Shown here in pieces: positions 10,406-19,522 of a stretch of DNA of 64,000 bases. The translations under genes and the position numbers were made by a program. Source of the stretch: Marinobacter sp. MDS2 (GTDB lineage: Bacteria; Pseudomonadota; Gammaproteobacteria; Pseudomonadales; Oleiphilaceae); NCBI RefSeq assembly GCF_030718085.1, contig NZ_JAVAJF010000001.1, forward strand, positions 1,550,001 through 1,614,000, written 5' to 3'. A model generated the notes under the pieces. The model worked only from the letters and a program-made list of their open reading frames with translations, was not told the origin of the DNA and searched no databases. How positions within the stretch are numbered: the first letter of the stretch is position 1; each line of letters begins with the position of its first letter.

Positions 10406-12085
10406 ATGACCGGAAATAAAAAATCCGCCCAAGCCTCAGTCGAGGCCATGTATCGCGTCTTTACGGTGCCAGAAGCGCCGGAATCCACGCTGAGCCGCAT
10501 CGACCAAAACATCTCCCGGAACCTCGCCGGCTTCCTCCAGGAACACATCGTTGCCGTCGAACGGGACCTGTCTGACGTAGAAAAGAATTTCGCCGATTCT
10601 GCCATCCCGGAAAAGCCGGTTTTTGTTTCCGAGCAAGCCCAGTTCCTGCTCGACAAACTGGTGGCGAACTCCGTACACACCGCATCCCCGGCCTTCATCG
10701 GACACATGACCTCAGCGCTGCCCTACTTCATGCTGCCGCTGTCCAAGATCATGATTGCCCTGAACCAGAACCTGGTCAAAACCGAAACCTCCAAAGCGTT
10801 CACGCCGATGGAACGCCAGGTATTGGGGATGATTCACCGGCTGGTATACGACCAAGACGGCTCCTTCTACCGGAAATGGATGCACAGCCCCCGCCACTCA
10901 CTGGGCGCCATGTGCTCTGGCGGAACCGTCGCCAACCTGACCGCCCTCTGGGTTGCCCGCAACCGCGCCTTCCCTGCCGAAGGCAGTTTCCGCGGCCTAC
11001 ACGAAGAAGGGCTGTTCAGAGCACTGAAATACTACGGCTACGAAGGCGCTGCCATCGTGGTTTCAAAGCGCGGCCACTATTCCCTGCGCAAAGCTGCCGA
11101 TGTCCTGGGCCTGGGCCGGGACGCGCTGGTGGCAGTCGAAACCGACGACAACAACTGCATTCAAACCGACGCACTGCGCGACAAGTGCCTCGAACTGCAA
11201 AAGCAGAAAATCAAAGTTATGGCGATCTGTGGCGTTGCTGGCACCACCGAAACCGGTAACGTTGACCCCCTCGATGCCATGTCTGATATCGCCCGGGAGT
11301 TCGGCGCACATTTCCACGTTGATGCCGCCTGGGGTGGACCTACTCTGTTCTCTCGCACCTACCGCGGCCTGTTGCGCGGCATCGAAAAGGCTGACTCGGT
11401 CACCTTTGATGCCCACAAGCAACTTTATGTGCCGATGGGCGTGGGCCTGGTGGTGTTCAAAGACCCTAGCCTCGCCAGTGCGGTTGAGCATCATGCCCAG
11501 TACATCATCCGGAAGGGCTCGCGGGATCTCGGCAGCACCACCCTCGAAGGATCACGCCCGGGCATGTCGATGCTGATTCATTCCGGCCTGAAAATTCTGG
11601 CCCGGGAAGGGTATGAAATCCTGATTGATCAGGGCATCGAAAAAGCCAAGCTCTTCGCGGAAATGATTACCAAAGAGCCGGACTTCGAGTTGGTCACCGA
11701 ACCCGAACTGAACATTCTGACTTACCGGTACTGCCCGGACATCGTGCAAAAAGCCTTGGCGGTAGCCGACGAGCTGCAAGCCGAGAAAATGAACAGTTGC
11801 CTGAACCGCGTCACCAAGTTTATCCAGAAAACGCAACGGGAACACGGTAAAGCCTTCGTCTCCCGGACCCGGCTGGAACCGGCGCGCTACTACCGTTTTC
11901 CCTGCATAGTATTCCGGGTAGTGCTGGCCAACCCATTGACCACACCCGAAATTTTGGAAGACATTCTCAAAGAACAAAAGGAACTGTCGAGCTCAGAAGG
12001 TATTGCCGACGAGATCGACATTCTGCACCAAATGGCGAATGCCGTTCTGAAGCCGGCTCAAGCTAAAATCAGAGGTAAGGTATAA
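10406..12085 (+). CDS. panP: Pyridoxal-dependent aspartate 1-decarboxylase PanP
   Basis: This protein of about 559 residues is a group II PLP decarboxylase resembling PanP, which makes beta-alanine from aspartate for pantothenate and coenzyme A synthesis in gammaproteobacteria that lack PanD. The PLP-binding lysine is Lys338 in TFDAHKQLYVPMG; the upstream FHVDAAWGGP supplies the pyridine-nitrogen aspartate. I chose ATG 10406 (MTGNKKSA), since homologues start close to the FTVPEAPESTLS segment. The frame is open back to GTG 10328, but that extension looks non-conserved. Neither start has a strong ribosome-binding site. A strong terminator follows. A glutamate-decarboxylase-type activity is the main alternative. 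Confidence 0.85.
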   Translation: MTGNKKSAQASVEAMYRVFTVPEAPESTLSRIDQNISRNLAGFLQEHIVAVERDLSDVEKNFADSAIPEKPVFVSEQAQFLLDKLVANSVHTASPAFIGHMTSALPYFMLPLSKIMIALNQNLVKTETSKAFTPMERQVLGMIHRLVYDQDGSFYRKWMHSPRHSLGAMCSGGTVANLTALWVARNRAFPAEGSFRGLHEEGLFRALKYYGYEGAAIVVSKRGHYSLRKAADVLGLGRDALVAVETDDNNCIQTDALRDKCLELQKQKIKVMAICGVAGTTETGNVDPLDAMSDIAREFGAHFHVDAAWGGPTLFSRTYRGLLRGIEKADSVTFDAHKQLYVPMGVGLVVFKDPSLASAVEHHAQYIIRKGSRDLGSTTLEGSRPGMSMLIHSGLKILAREGYEILIDQGIEKAKLFAEMITKEPDFELVTEPELNILTYRYCPDIVQKALAVADELQAEKMNSCLNRVTKFIQKTQREHGKAFVSRTRLEPARYYRFPCIVFRVVLANPLTTPEILEDILKEQKELSSSEGIADEIDILHQMANAVLKPAQAKIRGKV

Positions 12086-12093
12086 AACGACAA

Positions 12094-12124
12094 GCTGTCA
12101 GGAACGGTACCTGACAGCCTTTTC
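12094..12124 (+). terminator. Intrinsic terminator after panP
   Basis: GCTGTCAGG pairs perfectly with CCTGACAGC across a 7-base loop, followed by CTTTTCC. It begins nine bases after the panP stop. Confidence 0.75.
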
Positions 12125-12144
12125 CGGGCGAACCGGGGAGGGAA

Positions 12145-12411
12145 TCAATACAGCGCGTCTTCGTCGTCCAGCACTTCGTGCAAGATCTCCAGAAACATCT
12201 TATCCGCATCACTCCACGCTTCCGGTATACGGATCGTTGTATTAGCGCTGATCTCCCGAGCGATCAACTCATCAGCATCGGCTTGGCCTTTATACTTGCG
12301 GGCGATGTCCACCGACTTTACCGCAATGGTTGGATCACTCAGAACTTTCTTGATGAAAACTCTCAGCTCCCCAATCATCTTTGCCTGATGACTTTCAACA
12401 GATGAACTCAT
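12145..12411 (-). CDS. Hypothetical small acidic protein
   Basis: This 88-residue protein is not one I recognise. It is predicted soluble and mostly helical, with an acidic end (FLEILHEVLDDEDALY) and a region DIARKYKGQADADELIAREI. There is no signal peptide, metal motif or helix-turn-helix that I can see. It stands alone between convergent panP and the same-strand phosphate transporter gene. The frame has coding-like composition and begins with ATG at 12411 after a purine-rich GGGAGTCAGGA stretch on its strand, which supports it as a real gene. Confidence 0.6.
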   Translation of the reverse strand: MSSSVESHQAKMIGELRVFIKKVLSDPTIAVKSVDIARKYKGQADADELIAREISANTTIRIPEAWSDADKMFLEILHEVLDDEDALY

Positions 12412-12517
12412 TCCTGACTCCCGAAAGTAAATAGCGGCGGAGTTAACAAACCGGCTCCGCCAACGTTTCGCCTATAGTATGGCCAAAGCGCGAGGCACTA
12501 ACCAGCCCCGCCAGCCA

Positions 12518-14113
12518 TCAGACCATCATGCCCCGCAGTGCAAAGAACAGGAAGGCTGCCATCAAGGCAGATGCGGGCACAGTGATAATCCACGCGGCCG
12601 CAATGCGGGTCAGATGCGAGCGCTTCACCATTTCTTCTTTGTAGATCTTCTTCAGACGCTTACGCTCGGATTTAGACAGCGGCACCTGCTGTTTTTTCTT
12701 CTTCGCGCGCTTCAGCAAACTTTCCATCTCTTCGAGTGTGGCATTGCGGAAGTCATCCAGGAACGGCTTCAGGCGCTCCTGCTCGGCCGGTTCGTGGGCG
12801 TCGATAATTTTGTGCAGCTGGGTCGCATAATTGGACTTCAGATACTCCCGCAGGAAGCCCACACCGAATACGCCACCGATGGCTATATGGGTCGAGCTTA
12901 CGGGGAGCCCCAGCTGGGATGCGAGAATAACCGTCAGCGCAGCAGACAACGCAATACAGAAGGCTCGAGTCTTATCGAGTTCGGTAATCTCGCTGCCCAC
13001 GGTCTTGATCAGGCGAGGACCGAACAGCATCAAACCGACCGCCAGCCCGAGAGCACCCACCAGCATTACCCAAAGCGGGATGCTGGCCGACGTTACTACT
13101 CCGCCACCGGCCTGAATGGCATCGTTAATGGCAGCCAGAGGGCCAATCGCGTTGGCCACGTCGTTGGCACCGTGCGCAAAGCTGAGCAAGGCAGCAGCGC
13201 AAATCAGCGGCCAGGTGAACAACATGTTCACGCCGTCAGTGCTGTTCTCCATGGTCGCAGCACGACGGCTTACCAAATTCCGCATGGCAAAGAAAACGGC
13301 GGCGGCCACCGCCAGACCGATCAAGGAGGCATCAACAATATCGACTTTTACAATTTTCTTGACGCCTTTGACCATCAGATAGGTGGTGAAAGCCCACGCC
13401 ATGATCGAAACCAGCCAGGGGACAAACGTCCGCGCTGATGACACCAGATTCTGACGATACAGAACGGTTTTGTTGATGAGGAATAAAAACAGCGCCGCTA
13501 ACATTCCGCCCAACACCGGCGAAATAACCCAGCTGGCGGCAATTTTGCCCATCACCGCCCAGTCCGCGATCTGCCAGCCTCCAGCCGCGATACCCGCGCC
13601 CAGAACACCACCTACAATCGAGTGGGTGGTGGACACCGGAGCGCCCATCCAGGTGGCAAGATTCAACCAGAGCGCACCCGCCAATAACGCTGCGGTCATC
13701 AGCCAGACAAAAGAGCGAGGATCGTCCAGCGTGGTCGGATCTATGATGCCACCCTTGATGGTGGATACCACATCACCACCTGCAATCAGAGCACCCGCCG
13801 CTTCGAAAATAGCGGCCAGAATAACCGCGGCCCCCAGTGATAACGCGCCGGAGCCCACCGCAGGGCCCACATTATTGGCAACATCGTTGGCACCAATGTT
13901 GATAGCCATATAGCCACCGATCACTGCGGCGGCCATCAGCAACATGCCGTTGGGCAGGTCATGGCTGAACGACCCTACCAGCAACCAAATACCGAGCAGA
14001 AAAAGCAAACTTAAGCCAACACGGTACCTTTCGGTGGTTGGGCTGCTAAGAAGACTATCCAGATAACCGCTGGAACTTGCCATAAGCGCTATGCTCTCTT
14101 TTACGTTAACCAT
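12518..14113 (-). CDS. Pit-family inorganic phosphate transporter
   Basis: This 531-residue integral membrane protein belongs to the SLC20/Pit family of low-affinity phosphate carriers driven by protons or sodium. Both signature repeats are present: GANDVANNVGPAVGSGAL near residue 73 and HGANDVANAIGPLAAIND in the second half. About ten to twelve hydrophobic segments are visible. A strongly charged cytoplasmic insertion (including KRAKKKKQQVPLSKSERKRL) lies before the last membrane segment. It has no adjacent DUF47 accessory gene and no Pho box that I can find, fitting the usual constitutive expression of Pit systems, in contrast to the pst operon farther along. Confidence 0.93.
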   Translation of the reverse strand: MVNVKESIALMASSSGYLDSLLSSPTTERYRVGLSLLFLLGIWLLVGSFSHDLPNGMLLMAAAVIGGYMAINIGANDVANNVGPAVGSGALSLGAAVILAAIFEAAGALIAGGDVVSTIKGGIIDPTTLDDPRSFVWLMTAALLAGALWLNLATWMGAPVSTTHSIVGGVLGAGIAAGGWQIADWAVMGKIAASWVISPVLGGMLAALFLFLINKTVLYRQNLVSSARTFVPWLVSIMAWAFTTYLMVKGVKKIVKVDIVDASLIGLAVAAAVFFAMRNLVSRRAATMENSTDGVNMLFTWPLICAAALLSFAHGANDVANAIGPLAAINDAIQAGGGVVTSASIPLWVMLVGALGLAVGLMLFGPRLIKTVGSEITELDKTRAFCIALSAALTVILASQLGLPVSSTHIAIGGVFGVGFLREYLKSNYATQLHKIIDAHEPAEQERLKPFLDDFRNATLEEMESLLKRAKKKKQQVPLSKSERKRLKKIYKEEMVKRSHLTRIAAAWIITVPASALMAAFLFFALRGMMV

Positions 14114-14255
14114 TATGAGTTTGACAGATCATCTGGCGCGCACTATAAAATTTTTGCCTCAAAAATGAAACAAAAGTGAGATTCCGGTCACCCTTCACAT
14201 TGTAGCCAAGTGCACCTCCAATCTTTGGCAATTTTGGCGCATACTGGCGAAAAAT

Positions 14256-15374
14256 GTGTCAATAAGAACAACACAAATGCATGACAACCTAACACTTAGC
14301 CAAGCGCTCTCAACCGAGCACGAAGAGCAGCAGGTATCTCGCCTGCTGTCCGCCGTATCCGTGATGGCTATCCTGTTTTTGTTTGGCATTGGCGCTAAAG
14401 CCTGGCACTCCGGTGACTCTACTCACGGCGTAATCCTTTGGTTATTTAGCGTACCCATTATTCTGAACATGCTCTGGTTCGCTCGCACGGGTAACCGACG
14501 CACCCAGAAAACCGGCTTGCTCACCTTTGTCGCCCTTTTACTGTCGTACCTTGTAGCCACGGGCGGAGAAAGCAGTACCGGCCCGCTATGGTTTTACGCC
14601 TTACCGCCGCTGCTGTTCTTTCTAACGAGCCTGAAAACCGGAACAGCTGTTCTGCTGTTTTGTTACCTCGCGGCATTGATCGTGTTTCAGTTTCCCGATC
14701 TGCCCGGCATCACCGCGGAGTACAACAATGACTTCAAAATTCGCTTCTTCGCCACACTGACCTTTGAATCTTTTTTCTGTTTTGTTCTCGAAGCGACGCG
14801 CCAGTCAGCGCGGAACAAACTGGTGAGCTTCGCGCAAGCCCACGAACATGCCGCCCGCACAGACGAATTGACGGGGCTAGCCAACCGACGGGAAATGTTG
14901 AACCGGTTAAACGCGGAATTTTCACGCTACCAAAGAGCTGGACATCATTTTTCCATCGCTCTGATCGACCTGGACCTGTTCAAACAGGTCAACGACAACC
15001 ACGGCCACGATGCGGGAGACAAGGTACTTCAACGCTTTGCAGAGGTGACCCGCGGCGTTACACGCCAAACCGACCTTGCAGCCCGCTGGGGTGGCGAAGA
15101 GTTCATGTTGTTATTACCAGACACCACCTTGCTTCAGGCCCTCGCCCTAGCCGAGCGCCTGAGATCCGAGATTGCAAACACCTCATTTACCCATAACGGT
15201 GCCTCGGTGCCAGTGACACTCAGCGCAGGTGTTTGCTCCATCTCAAACGCATCCTCAATCAACGAGCTGCTCAAACAGGTCGATGTGCAGCTGTATACCG
15301 CCAAAGGCAGCGGCAGAAACCAGATTTCGCCTCGGGTTCGCAGCCAGCACAAAGCCCTGACCTCATCGACTTGA
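14256..15374 (+). CDS. Membrane diguanylate cyclase (GGDEF)
   Basis: This protein of 365-372 residues makes cyclic di-GMP. The N-terminal 170 residues contain about five to six hydrophobic segments; the C-terminal third is a GGDEF domain beginning around DELTGLANRREML. The active site reads GGEEF at residues 279-283 (counting from GTG 14256), a form known to be active. An inhibitory I-site RQTD lies exactly five residues before it, suggesting product feedback. GTG 14256 and ATG 14277 are both possible starts, and neither has a convincing ribosome-binding site. It is divergent from the phosphate transporter gene. Confidence 0.92.
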   Translation: MSIRTTQMHDNLTLSQALSTEHEEQQVSRLLSAVSVMAILFLFGIGAKAWHSGDSTHGVILWLFSVPIILNMLWFARTGNRRTQKTGLLTFVALLLSYLVATGGESSTGPLWFYALPPLLFFLTSLKTGTAVLLFCYLAALIVFQFPDLPGITAEYNNDFKIRFFATLTFESFFCFVLEATRQSARNKLVSFAQAHEHAARTDELTGLANRREMLNRLNAEFSRYQRAGHHFSIALIDLDLFKQVNDNHGHDAGDKVLQRFAEVTRGVTRQTDLAARWGGEEFMLLLPDTTLLQALALAERLRSEIANTSFTHNGASVPVTLSAGVCSISNASSINELLKQVDVQLYTAKGSGRNQISPRVRSQHKALTSST

Positions 15375-15443
15375 GTGCAACCTTCACGGCCGCTATGATC
15401 TCGTCAGCAAGTATGACCCACACTCTCAGGCGAAGGCAGAACC

Positions 15444-15890
15444 ATGGCAGCAATCCGCATCCTAACCGGCAGCGTCTACGGCGGGGCGTTACAGACCGCG
15501 AAGACCATCAAGGACACCTTGGAGCCAGAAGGATACAAAGTGTCCGTTCTGGAAAACCCCAATCTTGAAGACATAACCGCCAATGACGATGCTCTTCTGG
15601 TCTGCACCTCGACCACCGGACAAGGCGAACTGCCCCCCAACCTGCTGCCGTTTTATATCGAGCTCAAAGACCAGCTGCCTCAGCAGCCTGGCCGGCCGTT
15701 CGGCATCATCGTGCTCGGCGACAGCTCCTACGGCGACACCTTCTGCGGTGCCGGCGATTTAATGGAAGAAGCGCTGTACGAAACCTGTGCGCGTAAAGTA
15801 GGTGACACGCTTAAAATCGATGCTCTGGAAACCCTGGAGCCGGAAACCGAAGCCTTGGAATGGGCCAGGCAGTGGGCAAAAGAAATCTGA
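15444..15890 (+). CDS. MioC-like flavodoxin
   Basis: This 148-residue protein is a short-chain flavodoxin of the MioC/YqcA type, an FMN electron carrier. The phosphate-binding loop TGSVYGGALQTA lies at residues 8-19, the FMN-contacting region CTSTTGQGELPPNL near the middle and GDSSYGDTFCGAG after it. Length matches the family. It starts at ATG 15444 and is followed after 106 bases by the EAL protein gene on the same strand. The redox partner cannot be told from the sequence. Confidence 0.9.
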   Translation: MAAIRILTGSVYGGALQTAKTIKDTLEPEGYKVSVLENPNLEDITANDDALLVCTSTTGQGELPPNLLPFYIELKDQLPQQPGRPFGIIVLGDSSYGDTFCGAGDLMEEALYETCARKVGDTLKIDALETLEPETEALEWARQWAKEI

Positions 15891-15996
15891 CCCGCTAATG
15901 GAACAGCATCAAATCACGACACTTTCCGCCTTGAGCCGCCATCCGCTAGCGTTCATACTCGGTGCACAACGACAAGAATGATAAGAGCTGCAACGC

Positions 15997-18552
15997 GTGA
16001 AATTACCGAACTCGGCACAATGTTTGGCCATTCTGCTGTTAGTGCTGGCGACCTCGTCCTCAGCATTCGCAGCCAAAGCGCCTTATATTCCGGAGATGGA
16101 CTACGTCCGCCTGGCACCCGACGCCGAGGTCACGGCATCAAGAATCCTTGAAACAGGGCGCTGGCAGCGGCTGCCGGAAAAAACGGCCAACTTTGGCTAC
16201 ACGCAGGATCAAATTTGGCTGCGGTTCACGGTATCCAACCCCGCCAGCACCCAACTGGTCGAAATCAGCTACCCCGCCCTCGACCACATCGATTTGTACG
16301 TCTTTGAAAACGGCGAGCTGATCCAAAAAGAAAGCACAGGCGATCAAAACCTGTTCGCTGAAAGAGCCGTGCAGCACCCTCTGTTCCTGTTTCCCCTTCA
16401 GTTGCAAGCCGAAGGTCACTACACCATTCTGGTCCGGGCGCAAACACAAGGGGCAATGCAAATCCCCCTCAAACTGTGGGATCGCCAACAATACTTCGAA
16501 CATGCTTCCATTGAAACCCAACTGCACGCCGGTTATTACGGCATACTGCTAACCGTCATTTGCTTCAACTTGTTTGTCTTTCTCGCACTGCGAGAACCGG
16601 TTTACTTGCTGTACGTGCTGTCGACATTAGGCTATCTGATCCTGATTGCCAGTCTGAACGGCAGCACCTACCAGCTCCTGTGGCCCCGCAGCCCCGACAT
16701 CCAGAGCGTTGCAATGGCGGTGGTCGTGCCACTTGCCGTCGCCTTCTCATGCATGTTCTCCGCGGTGTTTCTGCGGCTGAAACAATCCAGCCCGTTCCTG
16801 AACCGAATCCTGATGCTGGTCATCGGAGTGAATCTCGGGCTGGCCGCGTACAGCTTATTTGGCGACTACAGCACCGCAATCCGGCTGGATGTGGCCTTTG
16901 CGATCCCCAGCTGCCTGTTCCTGACCATTCTCGGGCCTATTCAGTGGTACAAAGGCAACCCGCAAGCGTCTTACTACACGCTGGCCTGGGGAGCGCTTAC
17001 CTTGGGCAGCGCAATCACTGGCGCCAACAAAATGGGCTTCATCCCCAACAGTTTTCTCACCGCCTATGGCATGCAAATCGGCTCTGTTCTGGAAGCCCTG
17101 CTGCTGAACCTGGCGTTGGCCTCACGGCTCTACCATGAGCGGCAAGATAAGCTCACCGCCAGAGATGCCGAAATCAAGGCGCTGGAAGCTCGACGCTCCG
17201 CGGAATTGAAGTTGATGGATCAAGCCCTGCATTACCCGCTTACCGGACTGCCGAACCGCAGCAGTTTCGAAATGCTCCTGAACGAGCTGATCCACAGCAA
17301 CCCCGGTAAACGCTATGGCGTTGTGCTGCTGCATCTTAATAATCTGGACCCGGTCACCAAGACCCTGGGCCATCGCAATACCGATGCCATCCTGATGAGA
17401 GCATCAAAGCATTTCAATGCCGTGGCACGCGACGTACCCGGCGCACAAATACTCGAGACCAACAGCAACGCCAACTTTTATCTGGCCCACTTCGACCCAC
17501 AAACCTTCGCCTGTATCGTTGACGCCAACCAAACGGCCGCCACCCAACGCAAGTTGATCCAAAGCCTCGACGAGATTCGATGGCCAATCGAGTTTCTCGG
17601 CATGGAAGTGCCACTTGAGCCTCGCATCGGCATCGCGGTGCATCCGGAAAATGGCAACGACGCCAATACCCTGATCCGGCGGGCAGCCATTGCCGAAGGC
17701 TCTGGCCGGGCCATCGAGCGCGGTCTGGCCTTCTATAAGCCGTCTCGTGACTCCTACAGCGCCGACCGCCTGACGCTGGTATCAGAACTCCGCCATGCCA
17801 TCGACAACGACGAGCTGGCGCTGCATTTACAGCCCAAGCTGGCATTGAAAACCCGAGAGATCATCGGTTTTGAAGCGCTGCTGCGCTGGCGGGGCCGGGA
17901 ACAAAGCGTATTCGCCGATGAAATTATTGCCGTCGCCGAACAGAGCGGGCTGATCAAGCCGCTGACACGGTGGGTGATATCCGAAGCGTTGAAGATGAGA
18001 GGGAGCCTTGTCGATCTTGGCTCTGCGGCCAGTATCGCTGTGAATATTTCACCGAATAACCTGCGGGAACCGGATTTTGCGCTGTTCGTACGTCAGCAAA
18101 TGGAGAATAACCCCTCGCATCTGGGCGCAATCATTTTTGAAGTCACAGAAACCTCGATGATGCAGGATCCGGCCAACTCCCTGAAAGCCCTGAATTCACT
18201 CAATAAAGCAGGCATTCCTCTGTCCATTGACGATTTCGGCTCGGGCTACTCGTCGCTGTCTTACATCAAGCAGTTGCCGGCCAGTGAAATAAAGATTGAC
18301 CGCTCACTGATCACCGACTTATCAGACCGGAAAGAAGACCGAGTGATCGTCCAAACCACCATCAGCATGTGCCACAACCTGGGCTACACCGTTGTTGCCG
18401 AAGGGGTCGAGGACGAAGCCACTCTCAACCTGCTGGCAGAAATGGGCTGCGACCAGGTTCAGGGCTACTTCCTGACCCGGCCGTTGCCGTTTGACAAGAT
18501 GGTTGAATGGCTAGCCGATCAGCCTTGCCGGTCGCGGATCAGTGCTTCCTGA
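15997..18552 (+). CDS. 7TMR-DISM / degenerate GGDEF / EAL phosphodiesterase
   Basis: This 851-residue protein has a signal peptide (about residues 1-25), a periplasmic 7TMR-DISM extracellular domain, seven hydrophobic segments (roughly residues 180-390), a GGDEF-like domain and a C-terminal EAL domain. The GGDEF position is degenerate: no GGDEF or GGEEF motif is present, so cyclase activity is unlikely. The EAL domain looks intact: EALLRW with Glu626, DDFGSGYSS at Asp745-746, KIDRSLI and the EGVED segment. It probably degrades cyclic di-GMP in response to a periplasmic ligand. Translation starts at GTG 15997. It overlaps the convergent tesB gene by 34 bases at the 3' ends. Confidence 0.9.
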   Translation: MKLPNSAQCLAILLLVLATSSSAFAAKAPYIPEMDYVRLAPDAEVTASRILETGRWQRLPEKTANFGYTQDQIWLRFTVSNPASTQLVEISYPALDHIDLYVFENGELIQKESTGDQNLFAERAVQHPLFLFPLQLQAEGHYTILVRAQTQGAMQIPLKLWDRQQYFEHASIETQLHAGYYGILLTVICFNLFVFLALREPVYLLYVLSTLGYLILIASLNGSTYQLLWPRSPDIQSVAMAVVVPLAVAFSCMFSAVFLRLKQSSPFLNRILMLVIGVNLGLAAYSLFGDYSTAIRLDVAFAIPSCLFLTILGPIQWYKGNPQASYYTLAWGALTLGSAITGANKMGFIPNSFLTAYGMQIGSVLEALLLNLALASRLYHERQDKLTARDAEIKALEARRSAELKLMDQALHYPLTGLPNRSSFEMLLNELIHSNPGKRYGVVLLHLNNLDPVTKTLGHRNTDAILMRASKHFNAVARDVPGAQILETNSNANFYLAHFDPQTFACIVDANQTAATQRKLIQSLDEIRWPIEFLGMEVPLEPRIGIAVHPENGNDANTLIRRAAIAEGSGRAIERGLAFYKPSRDSYSADRLTLVSELRHAIDNDELALHLQPKLALKTREIIGFEALLRWRGREQSVFADEIIAVAEQSGLIKPLTRWVISEALKMRGSLVDLGSAASIAVNISPNNLREPDFALFVRQQMENNPSHLGAIIFEVTETSMMQDPANSLKALNSLNKAGIPLSIDDFGSGYSSLSYIKQLPASEIKIDRSLITDLSDRKEDRVIVQTTISMCHNLGYTVVAEGVEDEATLNLLAEMGCDQVQGYFLTRPLPFDKMVEWLADQPCRSRISAS

Positions 18553-19379
18553 GTGGTGGATGCCACCAGCACCCCCTCTCTGGTATAGAAATTACCGCGA
18601 TTGAAACCACGCCCCGCTGAAGAGCTCGGGCTGTCTTTGTCGTACAACAGCCACTCATCCATTCGAAAATCCCGGTGAAACCAGATTGAATGATCGAGGC
18701 TCGCCACCTGCATATTCTTGTTCATGAACGAACGACCATGAGGTGCCATCGAGGTACCCAGGAAGCTGAAATCCGAGGCATAGGTCAGCAGGCAGCGTTG
18801 CAATACCGGATCGTCCGGCAGAGGCCCGGCGGCGCGGAACCAGTTCTGCCGGTATGGCGGCCGTTTCTGAGGGTTGAACGGATCATCCGGGTTGACCGGA
18901 CGTATTTCAATGGGGCGATCACGAGTGAGCATGTCGCGAATTTTTTCCGGCACCTGATCGGCAATCATCTTGCCCAGGTCCTGTTCGGAGCGAAGCGTCT
19001 CTGGCGCGGGCGCATCGGGCATCTCGAACTGGTGACTCAAACCCTCTTCAGCGGTCTGAAAAGACATGGAGCCAGTTAGAATCTCCTTCCCGTCCTGGCG
19101 GGCAATAACCCGGCGCACAGCAAAAGAACCGCCATCCCGAACCCTCTGAACTTCGTAGTCGATGGGCATACGGTGGTTACCAGGGCGCAGGAAATACGCG
19201 TGCAACGAGTGGCAAAGCCGGTCTTCAACGGTGCGGCTCGCCGCCATCAGCGCCTGCCCCAGAACCTGTCCGCCAAAAACATGGGGAAACCCCAAGTCTT
19301 CACTGTCACCTTGGAAATGGTCGTCTCCGATTGGAGACAAATCCAGCAATTCCACCAGTTTTTTGGTTACTTCCAGCAT
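18519..19379 (-). CDS. tesB: Acyl-CoA thioesterase II
   Basis: This 286-residue double-hotdog enzyme hydrolyses medium- and long-chain acyl-CoA. Typical TesB segments are VFGGQVLGQALMAA, HSLHAYFLRPG and, near the end, ASLDHSIWFHRDFR with the catalytic-region aspartate. I chose ATG 19379 (MLEVTKKL) because AGGAG lies six bases upstream; the longer frame to 19394 would overlap that site. The 3' end overlaps the EAL gene on the opposite strand. Confidence 0.94.
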   Translation of the reverse strand: MLEVTKKLVELLDLSPIGDDHFQGDSEDLGFPHVFGGQVLGQALMAASRTVEDRLCHSLHAYFLRPGNHRMPIDYEVQRVRDGGSFAVRRVIARQDGKEILTGSMSFQTAEEGLSHQFEMPDAPAPETLRSEQDLGKMIADQVPEKIRDMLTRDRPIEIRPVNPDDPFNPQKRPPYRQNWFRAAGPLPDDPVLQRCLLTYASDFSFLGTSMAPHGRSFMNKNMQVASLDHSIWFHRDFRMDEWLLYDKDSPSSSAGRGFNRGNFYTREGVLVASTTQEALIRDRQG

Positions 19380-19522
19380 GCCCGCTCCTGTCACGTCATT
19401 CGAGAGCTTTTCGTAGCTCCTTAGCTTACGAATAGTTTTCTACCTCAGGCGCAGGCTTTACGCAATAATAATCGGGAAAAGAAGCGCTCCCGCCTTGCCC
19501 CGGCACCTGAGCAACCGCTCCC

